This document shows, piece by piece, positions 1-9,225 of a DNA stretch of 64,000 bases; the first letter of the stretch is position 1, and every line of letters starts with the position of its first letter. The stretch covers positions 29,326,183-29,390,182 of the forward strand of contig CM077116.1 in assembly GCA_039619475.1 (NCBI GenBank). The letters are read 5' to 3'. The notes beneath the pieces are model-generated. The model was not told the origin of the DNA and did no database searches. It saw only the letters and a program-made list of their open reading frames with translations. The stretch is from Icerya purchasi (Eukaryota > Arthropoda > Insecta > Hemiptera > Monophlebidae). Made by a program: the position numbers and the translations under genes.

Positions 1-690
1 TGCTGGTACTCCCTGCTGGCAGGTTGGTGTACGTTGGTGATTACATCTTGGATTCTCGGTGAATGGGAGGGGGACACGGTAATCGAAATTATAGTTTACG
101 AATTTTGTAAATGTCACTAATTTGAAAAACGAATTTCGAGGCGATTTGGTTATTTTGTTATCAAACTTCTTTCGCTTGCAAGACGAACTGGTTGCTTTAC
201 TATAAAAGTTCGATATAGTTCCGCGATGTGACAAAGACTGTCGTTCTACTGAGATGATTTTTTAACAATTCGGTTTTTTCTTTTGACTCTCTCAATACGT
301 TAGACCATTATTAAATATCTTTTTATTTTTATTTAACAAATCGAAATACTATTCGCATCTGTTTTTCATCAGGCGGACGTACCACTTAAACAATGATGCG
401 CTGAGTCCGTTCCTTTCATTACAGTTCATAACAACACTAACACAAGCCGTAATGAAAATAACCAAACCGAAACCTGCGATCCCGTTCCGTTTCTTAGCCC
501 TCGTACTAACACTACTAACGCAAATTATAACAATCCGAACCAAATTCTAAAAACCGCTGCAGTCTCGTATTCCGATAAAGCCAAAAGAAAAATAACACCG
601 ATTAACAAACCCGTTTATTTCGTGCATTCAAGAAACCCACTTAAAACAAAACCAGAAAGCTAATTTTTGATTTTGTGTAAAGTTGTTACT
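1..690. other. Flank and probable 5' leader of the first Jockey element
   Basis: No coding motif was recognised here. The stretch from roughly 350 to 690 is likely to include the 5' untranslated leader of the LINE that follows, because ORF1-like coding begins at about 805 and Jockey-type elements have a leader of a few hundred bases. The exact 5' boundary and target-site duplication could not be found. Confidence 0.3.
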
Positions 691-804
691 TGCTGTGTTC
701 GTATTTTGTGATAATATTTCATTATCTTGATCGCGCGCGTCGTATTATCTACTTTTCTCTAATAAATATTATCGCTCGTGTGCGGTATTTACCTAACGGT
801 AAAT

Positions 805-1131
805 ATGCCGCTGCAACGGTCTTCGCCGGCTACACCTGCTCCTCCGTCTCGTCAGCCACATGCAGCTGCCGCTGAGGCCTTATCTCGAAACCAGTTAAGC
901 AACGATATACCACCGCTTATCAGCAATACGTCTAATCTCGGTGAGTTCGTTCCAATATCATTTTGTAACGCTAACAACAACAATACCGATTTTCGTGCTA
1001 TCAACCCCGCTAACGATATACAATTAATACCAACCACACATAACACTCAGCATGCCTATGCACCTATTATGTCTCCTATTCCTGTACATGAGACCTGCTC
1101 ACCTCATCTTGAAGAGACTAATCATAAATAA
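805..1131 (+). pseudogene. Probable N-terminal part of Jockey ORF1, out of frame
   Basis: An open frame from the ATG at 805 (also open from 778) encodes a Pro/Ala/Gln/Ser-rich then Asn-rich hydrophilic segment, like the poorly conserved N-termini of Jockey gag proteins. It ends at a TAA at 1129-1131, just where frame 2 starts reading a plausible continuation (NNENDHSWQVV). The simplest reading is one small insertion or deletion near 1120-1131 that splits ORF1 in this copy. The alternative is that ORF1 really starts at 1052 and this is a leader ORF. Confidence 0.45.
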
Positions 1132-2311
1132 CGAAAATGATCACAGCTGGCAAGTTGTGCAAACCAGAAAAAGACCTAGGGCTTTTGTGAAAAGTATCTC
1201 GACTGACAGTTCTGATCCTAATGTAAGCAAAAAGAGTAGTAACAGATTTGCTGCACTAGCAGTTGAAGACAGTGCAGGACAAGAAGACGCCAACGTGCAG
1301 GAAGTAAGGAGAGAACCAAAACCACCACAAATAACAATTTACGGTGTCAACGATTATAATAAAATGATTAAGGATCTTTCAAATATTATTCCTTCTAATA
1401 GTATCCACTGTCGATGTCTAGGCGACAAAAAAGTACAAGTTAAAATAGATGATGTTAATAATTACCGTGCTCTAGTAAAGTATTTAAACAGAGAAGGTAT
1501 TGAGCATCATACTTATCAAATTAAAACAGAAAGGTGTTTTCGAATTGCAATCAGGCATTTACATTACTCCGTCAGTAAAGAGGACATTAAGTCAGCACTT
1601 GAAGAACATGGCCATACAGTAAGGCATATAACTAACGTCAAGCATAGAGTAAACAAACAACCACTACCACTCTTTTTCATTGATTTAGAGCCACAAGCGA
1701 ATAATGCAGACGTGTATAAATTAGAAACACTTTTATACACTAAAATAAAAGTGGAAGCCCCACATAAAAGAGATACAATCCCACAATGTTTCCGATGTCA
1801 AACATATGGCCACACAAAATCCTACTGTAACCGTGCATTCGTCTGTGTAAAGTGCGGTGGAAGCCATAATTCCTTAAATTGTAATAAGAAATCTAGTGAA
1901 CCGCCGAAATGTGCAAATTTCGAGGAAAATCACCCCTCCAACTATACAGGTTGCGCAGTCTATAAAAAATTACAATCTCTACGGACAGCTACCAAAGTGG
2001 GGTTGAACTACAATGGGAAAATTCAAACACCAATGGCTCCTGCTGCAGGTATCCAACAGCAGTTGCCCCCTGGCACTACAACAGACTCAAATCTGCTGAG
2101 ACCCACTTACTCGCAAATATTAAGTAACCAGCGTCAATGTTCGCAAAGCAATTCTCAGGTGTATAACATAAATAATGATAATATTGCTATTACACTTCAG
2201 ACATTCCTAGCTGAAATAAAGACATTATTTATAGATATGATGCAGCAACAAAGTCAATTATTAAATAATCTGTTAAACACTATCATGTCAGCTTTAATTA
2301 ATAAGAAATGA
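1052..2311 (+). CDS. Jockey-type ORF1 (gag-like nucleic-acid-binding protein)
   Basis: The 419-residue frame is a LINE ORF1 protein, which in this family coats the element RNA in ribonucleoprotein particles. A basic segment (TRKRPR) lies near residue 40. The central region (about 90-240) has the size and place of the RRM-like/PRE_C2HC region common in Jockey ORF1. Zinc knuckles follow: CFRCQTYGHTKSYC at 246-259, CVKCGGSHNSLNC at 265-277, and a third at 287-301 whose second cysteine is replaced by Phe290. The C-terminal 100 residues are Gln/Asn-rich. The first ~30 residues look non-native (hydrophobic) and are probably read out of frame; the natural N-terminus likely lies in the 805-1131 frame. 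The stop overlaps the ORF2 start as ATGA. Confidence 0.8.
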   Translation: MPMHLLCLLFLYMRPAHLILKRLIINNENDHSWQVVQTRKRPRAFVKSISTDSSDPNVSKKSSNRFAALAVEDSAGQEDANVQEVRREPKPPQITIYGVNDYNKMIKDLSNIIPSNSIHCRCLGDKKVQVKIDDVNNYRALVKYLNREGIEHHTYQIKTERCFRIAIRHLHYSVSKEDIKSALEEHGHTVRHITNVKHRVNKQPLPLFFIDLEPQANNADVYKLETLLYTKIKVEAPHKRDTIPQCFRCQTYGHTKSYCNRAFVCVKCGGSHNSLNCNKKSSEPPKCANFEENHPSNYTGCAVYKKLQSLRTATKVGLNYNGKIQTPMAPAAGIQQQLPPGTTTDSNLLRPTYSQILSNQRQCSQSNSQVYNINNDNIAITLQTFLAEIKTLFIDMMQQQSQLLNNLLNTIMSALINKK

Positions 2312-4971
2312 TTTGCTTAAAAATAGTAACGTGGAACGCTAATGGCATACTCAACCACATTCCAGAATTACAAATGTATCTTATACAAAACGATATTGAT
2401 ATACTTCTGATATCTGAAACGCATCTTGTGCACACAAAACATGCTCCATTCGTAGGCTACGAGTCGTACTACACCAATCATCCTGATGGCACGGCCCATG
2501 GAGGAACTGGAGTCATCATAAAAAGAAATATAAAACATCACGAATTAGAGAAATACGCACAAAACCATCTACAAGCAACTAGTGTGGCGCTAAATTGTGT
2601 ACTAAATAAACCTTTCGTCGTATCAGCAGTTTATTGTCCACCGAAGCATCGCATAACGCAAAGACAGTTCAGTGCTTTTTTAAGCACCCTCGAGCCTACC
2701 TATATAGCTGGTGGCGATTTCAATGCGAAGAACACGTATTGGGGATCTAGGCTTACTTTGCCAAGAGGTAAGCAATTAAAACTGGCAATAGATGGTAATA
2801 ACAGCACGGTTATATCTCCTGGCACTCCAACTTATTGGCCAACTGATCCAATGAAAGTACCAGACTTGCTGGACTTCTTCATAACCAGAGGACTACCAGA
2901 AAACTTCATTGATATAAAATCAGACAATGACTTATCTTCCGATCACTCACCAGTGCGACTAACACTAAGCAGCAACATTATTAGGAAACCCTGTAGATCA
3001 AAGATCTTTACAAAGCATACAAATTGGGATTTATTTCGTAACCAGCTGGAGGAAAAAATCAATTTAAAAATACCGTTAAAATGCAAGAAGCATATTGAAA
3101 GCTCTATTGAATACTTCAATAATCTCGTGCAACAGGCGGCTTGGCTGGCTACACCAAATAAAGATAAAAGTGTATACAAACCATCTGTTTACTATCCTGC
3201 AGAAATAAAACGTGAAGTAAATCTCAAGAGACAGCTAAGAAAAAGATGGCAAAGATATCGATTTCCTTCTGACAAAGCAGCACTGAACTACCAAACAAAA
3301 AGAGTTAAAAATTTATTGCAAAACTTAAAAAATAAATCCTTTAAAGAGCACTTATCTACTCTGTCTCCCTTACCGCATAATGACTATTCTCTATGGAAAG
3401 CAGTACGCAATTTGAAGAAACCTAAAGAAACAGCACATCCAATTAGAAAACCAAACGGAAGCTGGGCTCGATCTGACCTTGAGAAAGCTGAAGAATTTGG
3501 TAAACACTTAGCCAATACTTTCAAACCGAACTGCGGCAATATGAGTTCCCCTCTTAGGACAGACAATACCGATATGTCTCAACCAATCAGGCTAACATCC
3601 CCTGCAGAAATCAAAAAGGTCATAAACTTGATGAATTCTCGCAAATCTCCTGGCTATGATTTAATCTCAGCGAAAGTATTAAAAGAACTGCCAAAAAAAG
3701 GATTGGTATTATTAACCTACATTATTAATGCCATAATACGACTTCAATATGTTCCCATTCAGTTAAAATTCTCGCAAATTATAATTGCCAAGAAACCATC
3801 CAAACCGCCAACCGAACTGACGTCGTACAGACCAATCTCCTTGTTACCGATACTCTCTAAGATATTCGAAAAAATAATGCTCAAGCGACTAATGCCTATA
3901 GTTGAAGGGAAAAAAATAATACCAGACCACCAATTTGGTTTTAGAGCTAAACACGGAACCATCGAACAAGTACACCGTATTACTGATAAGATAGTAACAT
4001 CTCTAGAGCAGAAAAGAGTCTGTGACGCCATATTCTTGGATGTTAGCCAGGCATTCGATAAAGTTTGGCACGATGGACTACTTTACAAAATAAAATGCCA
4101 ATTTCCTCTTCAGGTATTCAATATCCTCGAATCTTATCTTAGTGAAAGATTCTTTTCGGTCAAATACGGTAATGAAGAATCGCAAATATATCCGATAGAA
4201 GCAGGAGTGCCTCAGGGCAGTATACTGGGGCCGTTGCTGTACCTCATATACACTGCTGATATTCCTACCCTGACAGACGTCGAAGTTGCTACCTTTGCTG
4301 ACGATACGGCTATTTTGTGCTCAGAGGAGTGCCCAGTAAAGGCAAATGAGTCTCTACAACGGTCGATCGATAGGCTGTCTAACTGGTTTATGGAATGGCG
4401 TATCAAGGTAAATGAAAGTAAATCGACGCATGTAACCTTCACAAATCGGAGAGTAAACGAACTTAACGTATCAATGAACGGCAGAATAATACCACTCAAA
4501 GATGAAGCCAAATATCTGGGTTTATACCTGGATAAACGGTTAACGTGGAAAAAACATATAATGGTAAAGCGTAACGCAATACGCATTAAAACCAGGCAGA
4601 TGTTATGGCTCTTAGGGAAGAAGTCGGAACTAGCATTGGAAAACAAGCTGCTGCTGTACAACCAAGTTATTAAACCAGTCTGGCAATACGGTTGTCAACT
4701 GTGGGGCTGTTCAAAGAAGAGTAACGTAGCAATCATCCAAAGGCTGCAAAACAAACTCCTAAGAATAATGGTAAACGCACCATGGTACATAACCAATGAA
4801 GCTCTACATAAGGACCTAAAAATAAATTACGTGAAGGACGAAATAGTACGAGCAGTAAAACAGTACGCTGCAAGACTGGGGTCACATCCCAATGCTATGG
4901 CAGCCGCATTGTTAAATAATTCTGCTGATACTCGCAGACTGAAGAGGACAATAGTGATGGACCTAATGTAA
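2308..4971 (+). CDS. Jockey-type ORF2: AP endonuclease and reverse transcriptase
   Basis: This 887-residue frame is intact and of normal length for Jockey-clade ORF2. The endonuclease nicks the target and the reverse transcriptase copies the element RNA from the nick. Endonuclease signatures: WNANG (9-13), SETH with Glu37, GGDFN with Asp137/Asn139, and SSDHS with Asp212/His213. Reverse transcriptase signatures: YRPISLL fingers motif, QFGFR, LDVSQAFD with Asp578, GVPQGS (633-638), and FADD (663-666), so all three catalytic aspartates are present. The C-terminus reads through a thumb-like region (QYGCQLWGCSKKS) with no RNase H. The start ATG overlaps the ORF1 stop in ATGA, which suggests termination-reinitiation. 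No inactivating change is visible. Confidence 0.93.
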   Translation: MICLKIVTWNANGILNHIPELQMYLIQNDIDILLISETHLVHTKHAPFVGYESYYTNHPDGTAHGGTGVIIKRNIKHHELEKYAQNHLQATSVALNCVLNKPFVVSAVYCPPKHRITQRQFSAFLSTLEPTYIAGGDFNAKNTYWGSRLTLPRGKQLKLAIDGNNSTVISPGTPTYWPTDPMKVPDLLDFFITRGLPENFIDIKSDNDLSSDHSPVRLTLSSNIIRKPCRSKIFTKHTNWDLFRNQLEEKINLKIPLKCKKHIESSIEYFNNLVQQAAWLATPNKDKSVYKPSVYYPAEIKREVNLKRQLRKRWQRYRFPSDKAALNYQTKRVKNLLQNLKNKSFKEHLSTLSPLPHNDYSLWKAVRNLKKPKETAHPIRKPNGSWARSDLEKAEEFGKHLANTFKPNCGNMSSPLRTDNTDMSQPIRLTSPAEIKKVINLMNSRKSPGYDLISAKVLKELPKKGLVLLTYIINAIIRLQYVPIQLKFSQIIIAKKPSKPPTELTSYRPISLLPILSKIFEKIMLKRLMPIVEGKKIIPDHQFGFRAKHGTIEQVHRITDKIVTSLEQKRVCDAIFLDVSQAFDKVWHDGLLYKIKCQFPLQVFNILESYLSERFFSVKYGNEESQIYPIEAGVPQGSILGPLLYLIYTADIPTLTDVEVATFADDTAILCSEECPVKANESLQRSIDRLSNWFMEWRIKVNESKSTHVTFTNRRVNELNVSMNGRIIPLKDEAKYLGLYLDKRLTWKKHIMVKRNAIRIKTRQMLWLLGKKSELALENKLLLYNQVIKPVWQYGCQLWGCSKKSNVAIIQRLQNKLLRIMVNAPWYITNEALHKDLKINYVKDEIVRAVKQYAARLGSHPNAMAAALLNNSADTRRLKRTIVMDLM

Positions 4972-5360
4972 ACTGTATCTGGTACATATGTTAAGTGAGT
5001 CCCTGTCACTGGACAGGGCTCTTCAGCAAGCCATTTTACTAAAATATTAAATTTACTAAATAGCCCATAGTGCTAGTTGTAAATTAGCAAAAAAAAAAAA
5101 AAAAAACAAACAAAACCAACATTTAAAACTAAAAAACTATAAAGTTCTCGAATCAAATCCGGTGCTTGCTAATTGTGCGCATGGGGAAATAATATTAGCC
5201 GTTCGTGCGGATATTAACTTTCAACAGATAATGTTACCATCCGTTATTCAACCAGTAACAGTCGAAATTCGTACGCCAGCTCCACGGTTGTCTCTAAACA
5301 TAATTCCGAACCGTATTTAGAAACTTTTGAAGTTGCCAAAAAATTCAAACAGTCCCTCCC

Positions 5361-5998
5361 CTCTAGCGCCGCGAGTATTACAGCTAAAAATTTTGAACAC
5401 GGTTAAACATATGCACTGCGACATATATTTCTCAAGTTTGGAACATCAAGGTTTGAAAGTTTCGTTAAGGATAACTTATGGTTTCGTTCTCGACAAATAA
5501 CGATCTTTCCATCGATCATGACCGGAAAAAAAATATTATTTTTGATACTTTCAAGCTTTCGGCGCTTAAGGTTCCGAATTTTAAGATGGAAACCCAGATG
5601 TTCCAAAGTAAATAAATAAACAGGGACGCAAATTTTTTTAACCTTGTTCAAAATCTTGAACTACAATACGTAAATTACAAGCGGAGTTACACGTCATTTT
5701 TCACAATTTAATGAACTTTTAGTAAGTTTCAAACAGTTTCGTTAAGAAAATGAAATACGGGTCCGTTCCCGAAAAATAGCGTTCTTTCCAATAATGATAC
5801 ACTTGAAAAAAATTTTTTTTTACAAAATTTCGAGCTTTCCGAGCCCCAAGCCACTAATTTTAAAGTTAGAAACTTAGATGTTCCAAACCAGTGAAATATA
5901 CATGGATGCCGATATTTTCTATTTTCCTCAAAATTTTTAACTACAATACTCGCGGCGCTAGGGGGACACGCCATTTTTTGCGGTTTTTTGAACTTTTG
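5361..5998. repeat. Tandem dimer of a ~280-bp unit with inverted terminal segments
   Basis: Two direct copies of a unit about 280 bp long can be aligned by eye. GTTTCGTTAAG occurs at 5459 and 5736, GATGTTCC at 5597 and 5877, and CACGtCATTTTT / CACGcCATTTTTT in the following spacer. In addition the segment starting CTCTAGCGCCGCGAG at 5361 recurs in inverted form ending near 5963, so the block is bounded by inverted arms of about 37 bp. It is non-coding; the open frames inside it are shadows. It could be a fold-back element or a short piece of an interspersed satellite. Confidence 0.65.
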
Positions 5999-6355
5999 GG
6001 CAACTTTACATAACTTTTGTACCGTAATTTTTTGATTTTATGAAAGTACTCCTGCATTGTAGTTTATATTTTGAATTTCAGCGTTATAGGTTTATCGGGC
6101 AACGAGTTATGATTTTTTAAGTGATTTTTGAGGTCGTTTTATTTACCATATTGTATATTCTTGACGGTTTTTTTGGGTTTTTATCGCCCATCTTTAAGTT
6201 ATAGATCGTTTTAAAGATAATTTTAGTTGTAATTTATGTTCCAAATTTGAAGTTTATAAGTCAAGCCGTTCGTGAATTATTGATTTTTATTTGACATTTT
6301 TGTCGTTTCTGAACCATCTTATTAAGATTCCGTACATTACATGTGTACGGAATCC
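5999..6355. other. Non-coding AT-rich stretch ending in a short palindrome
   Basis: No coding motif is seen. An inverted repeat GATTCCGTACA / TGTACGGAATC with a 7-base spacer lies at about 6325-6353, immediately before the RTE fragment. It may be the end of an unidentified repeat. Confidence 0.4.
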
Positions 6356-6357
6356 TA

Positions 6358-6960
6358 AAAATTAGATACGCGGATGACATAGATAAAGCGGAAATCGAAA
6401 CCGCAGGAATCGATTAACGAATTAAACATACTGATAAACACCGAATGTAAAGGGAAAATTAATGAAAATAAAACCAAAGTGGTAAGGTGTAGTAGTGAAA
6501 AAGAAGATGGACCGTTGAAGATAACCCCGTAAATGAACAAGCGCTAAAGCAAGTAAACGAATTAGCTGGGAGGCGTAATAACAAACGATGGTAGAATCGA
6601 ACGAGAAATAAGGAAAAAGGAGTAACGAGTGTCTTCAAGAAACGAACCTTTCTCGTCAAAAAATAGATCAATGGGTAGTGAAAAACAATTTAAAAAGAGA
6701 TTCGTTTGTTGTGCTCTGTACGGTTGCGAAAACTCTGTTGAAAAAGAACAATTGTCAAACTGGAGTTGTTTGAAATCTGGTGTCGGCCACGAATGCTGGA
6801 AGCAAGATGGGCCGGTACCGAATAATAAAGTATTGAGTCTGAGAAAAAGAATGAGAAATATTAAGGACAGCAGAAAGAAAACAAAACATCGCAATAGGAC
6901 ACATTATACGACACTCAACATGGATTACAAATCTAAACCTAATCGAAGGTAAAGCAAAAG
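6358..6960 (+). mobile_element. RTE-type reverse transcriptase fragment, decayed
   Basis: Translation starts with IRYADDI, a reverse transcriptase motif C, and continues through decayed pieces such as ALKQVNE, then an open frame at 6629-6952 with KKRFVCCALYGCENS. That last piece corresponds to the 'YVWSVLLYGCETW' region at the C-terminal side of RTE reverse transcriptases, and is followed by a Lys/Arg-rich stretch. Several frameshifts and stops separate the pieces, so it is a dead 5'-truncated copy. It belongs to the same broad clade as the copy at 41.43-42.19 kb. Confidence 0.65.
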
Positions 6961-7004
6961 AAGAAAATTAACAATGTCAATGATCTCAAAGGAACTGTAA
7001 TCGA

Positions 7005-7630
7005 AGAAAATCGCATTTTAATGTTAACCGAAACGTAGATGAATAATGACGATAATATCGGCATACTTAATTTCGATTGCATCGTGAAATTTAAACGACA
7101 GAACGTTCGAGCAGGAGGGGTTGCAGTTTAAACTTTTTAGAAACGATAAGTCAAATATTGTTACTTCTAATATTGATATGTCACAATACGCACAATGTTA
7201 CGCGATTAGATTTTAGGACGGTTCAATGTAAGACGAAAGATGGAAAGGAAATAATTATTATAGCCATTTATATTTCTCCAAATCAAAATTAAATTTATAC
7301 ATAGAAGATTACTCTCCCTTTCACGCACGATGGTTCAAGGTTATTAGAAGAAAATTTATACATACACTTCCAATGATATTAGCTGGAGACTTCAACGTCA
7401 ATTTTGCATCAGACGATTCTTTGCCTTTAATAAAATTTCTCCAAACCGAACTTCAATTATTAATAATAATCCAAATAAATCAAAACGACAAAGTACGGAA
7501 CTACCATTGATGCAGTGTATTTTTCAGATATATTGATAAAATTACATCAAAAATCTTTATATTTCATATATTATGAGCTACCATAAGTCTATTGTATCAT
7601 TTATAGAATCCAACAATCAATGAGAACCAT
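7005..7630 (+). mobile_element. AP-endonuclease remnant, possibly from a Helentron
   Basis: Pieces in all three plus frames line up as one endonuclease: MLTET, NVRAGGVAV, IIIIAIYISPNQ, then PMILAGDFNVNF with the catalytic Asp/Asn, and a C-terminal part reading TTIDAVYF, RYIDKITSK and SYHKSIVSFIE. From memory of the family, the 'TTIDAVF..RY' and 'SYHKPIVSF' ending is typical of endonuclease domains attached to Helentron/PIF1-type helicase elements rather than Jockey or RTE. No helicase or Rep motif is visible next to it. Frameshifts and stops show it is dead. Confidence 0.5.
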
Positions 7631-7639
7631 TAATAAAAC

Positions 7640-8380
7640 AAATTGCATTGATTTTTTATTTGTTTTAGTTTTTCTTTAAGTGGAACTTTATAGATATGTG
7701 TTTATGAGAACCGCAGATCTCTCCATTTGTTTCTCACTCTTGGTAAATTTGGTACCAATACTATAACTTTAAAACGAAGTTGGGGAAAACGTATTTGAAG
7801 TTTCACTTCTGTCCTAGGCGAATTCATTTTTTTTTTTTTTTTTTAATAAGCAGCAATTGTAGTATGAAAATTTTCACAGTTTGTTATATTATATAAATTA
7901 AAGTAATAAAAGTAAAAATTGCTTAAATTCACGAAGAATCAGATAGCTTTTTAACTTAATACGAAACAAGGAAACACATAACGGAAACTTAAAACCCGAA
8001 ATACAGAATAATGTACATTGAAACGTATAAAAAATAAATCGGATTAAAGCTGCGGGAAGTATCGAAAATGTGAAGAAAGAAATAAATATGACGTCTTAAG
8101 TTTTCACTGCTTCAAAATACTCTGCAGAAACAACCGAGCGTAAGAAGAATGAAGAATATATTTGCGAAAATTATAACAACGTTAGTGCCGTATAATTGAA
8201 CTAGACTATAGGACTAATCGCCTTAGAGCGCGACATTAAGCGTACGAATTGTACCTTAGCAAATGTAAAATGAACTGTGTGAAAAAATTTAAAAAAAAAA
8301 CATACGAATAAATCTAATGATTAGGTTAAAAATAAATCATACCCCGACCACCTACTTTCCTTCACGGGTGCTGCTAAAGC
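7640..8380. other. Non-coding AT-rich stretch
   Basis: No coding motif or RNA gene recognised. It contains a T-run at about 7831-7845. Confidence 0.4.
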
Positions 8381-8389
8381 CACCCCAGA

Positions 8390-9225
8390 GGCTACTTCAT
8401 CACCAACTGCCTGCTCCTTTGAAGCCTGCGATATGATCCGAAGCATTCGAATGAATGACACAATTGTTCGGTACTGGATGCTGAAATATATGCAGTAATT
8501 TTTCTGTTTGGAATATTTTCTTTCTGCAGAGCCTACATCACTGAAAGCCCTGTTGGTATCTGATTCATCCGCGGCGCTATCGACAATCTCTAATCCAAAC
8601 ATCCTTTAACAATTCGAACCCAGCAGGTATCGTATGTGAATTTATTAAAAGAGAGTGCTCCATTTCCTTTTTATGGGCGCCCAGCCATGTTGGGATTCCT
8701 AGAAATGAACGCATCGATAAGCAGCATTATACTGCCCGTTTTCTAATAACAGCTCCCCCCCACCCCCCACTTCACCTAGCAAACATAATCTTTAATAACA
8801 TCACGTCCTCATGGAAAGCCCATCGAACCTCATTTCAGACTTTCTTAAGGCTAATCAAACCCTCAATTGAATCACGGTGGCCAGTACAAAGCATTATTTC
8901 AGTGCCCTTAGCCGCTTACGCAACAGCCTTGTCGCATAACTTTATTTTGCAAAGAACTCCACCTCCTGTGAATTGTCCTTTCTGTTGCCAAGGTGTTGCT
9001 CCCTCAACTCCCCACACATACTAACTGTCCAGCACTCTCACTCCATCGGCGGTCCGCTTTTATAAATAACAAAACAGCCACTAACATGCTTGAGAATTCC
9101 CCAACCCCCATGCAATTAGCAGAATTAGTAGAGTTATCTATAATAATAAACCGCGCATCCCCGTATAGCCACTGCAGTTAAACACGGTACAGGATGTTGC
9201 GTCTACAAAAAAAAAAAAAAAAAAG
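8390..9225 (+). mobile_element. 3' end of an I/LOA-like LINE (RNase H and C-terminal tail)
   Basis: The plus strand carries a frameshifted RNase H domain: an EIYAVI piece near 8478, KALLVSDSSAALSTI near 8546-8590, and FLWAPSHVGIPRNERID near 8672-8720. A tail region follows with SSWKAHRTSFQTFLR and, near 8960-8990, a Cys-containing NCPFC motif, then a poly-A run at about 9207-9224. This order (RNase H, ~100-residue tail, poly-A) fits the I/LOA/R1 group of RNase H-bearing LINEs. The tail resembles the one at 60.3-60.8 kb (compare FLRSIKPLIEPWWPP). The copy is 5'-truncated and dead. Confidence 0.7.

Larger units (their letters stand above)
690..5107 (+). mobile_element. Jockey-type non-LTR retrotransposon, nearly full length
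   Basis: The unit contains a gag-like ORF1, an endonuclease plus reverse transcriptase ORF2, a short 3' untranslated region and a poly-A run at about 5090-5106. This is the standard layout of the Jockey clade. There is no RNase H domain, as expected for that clade. The 3' untranslated region has a small hairpin near 4999-5016 (CCCTGTC, loop ACTG, GACAGGG). ORF2 shows no stop or frameshift; ORF1 may carry one frameshift near its N-terminus. The 5' end is not precisely defined, so 690 is approximate. Of all LINE copies in the window this is the least decayed, so it is probably the youngest. Confidence 0.85.

Noticed and set aside
4212..4661. 149-codon minus-strand frame
   Set aside because: It is antisense to the reverse transcriptase domain of the intact Jockey ORF2 and reads as a shadow.
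4980..5030. Similarity between the Jockey 3' end (AAGTGAGTCCC) and the SINE region at 33613
   Set aside because: Only 11 bases match and the orientation is wrong for a shared 3' tail, so it is probably coincidence.
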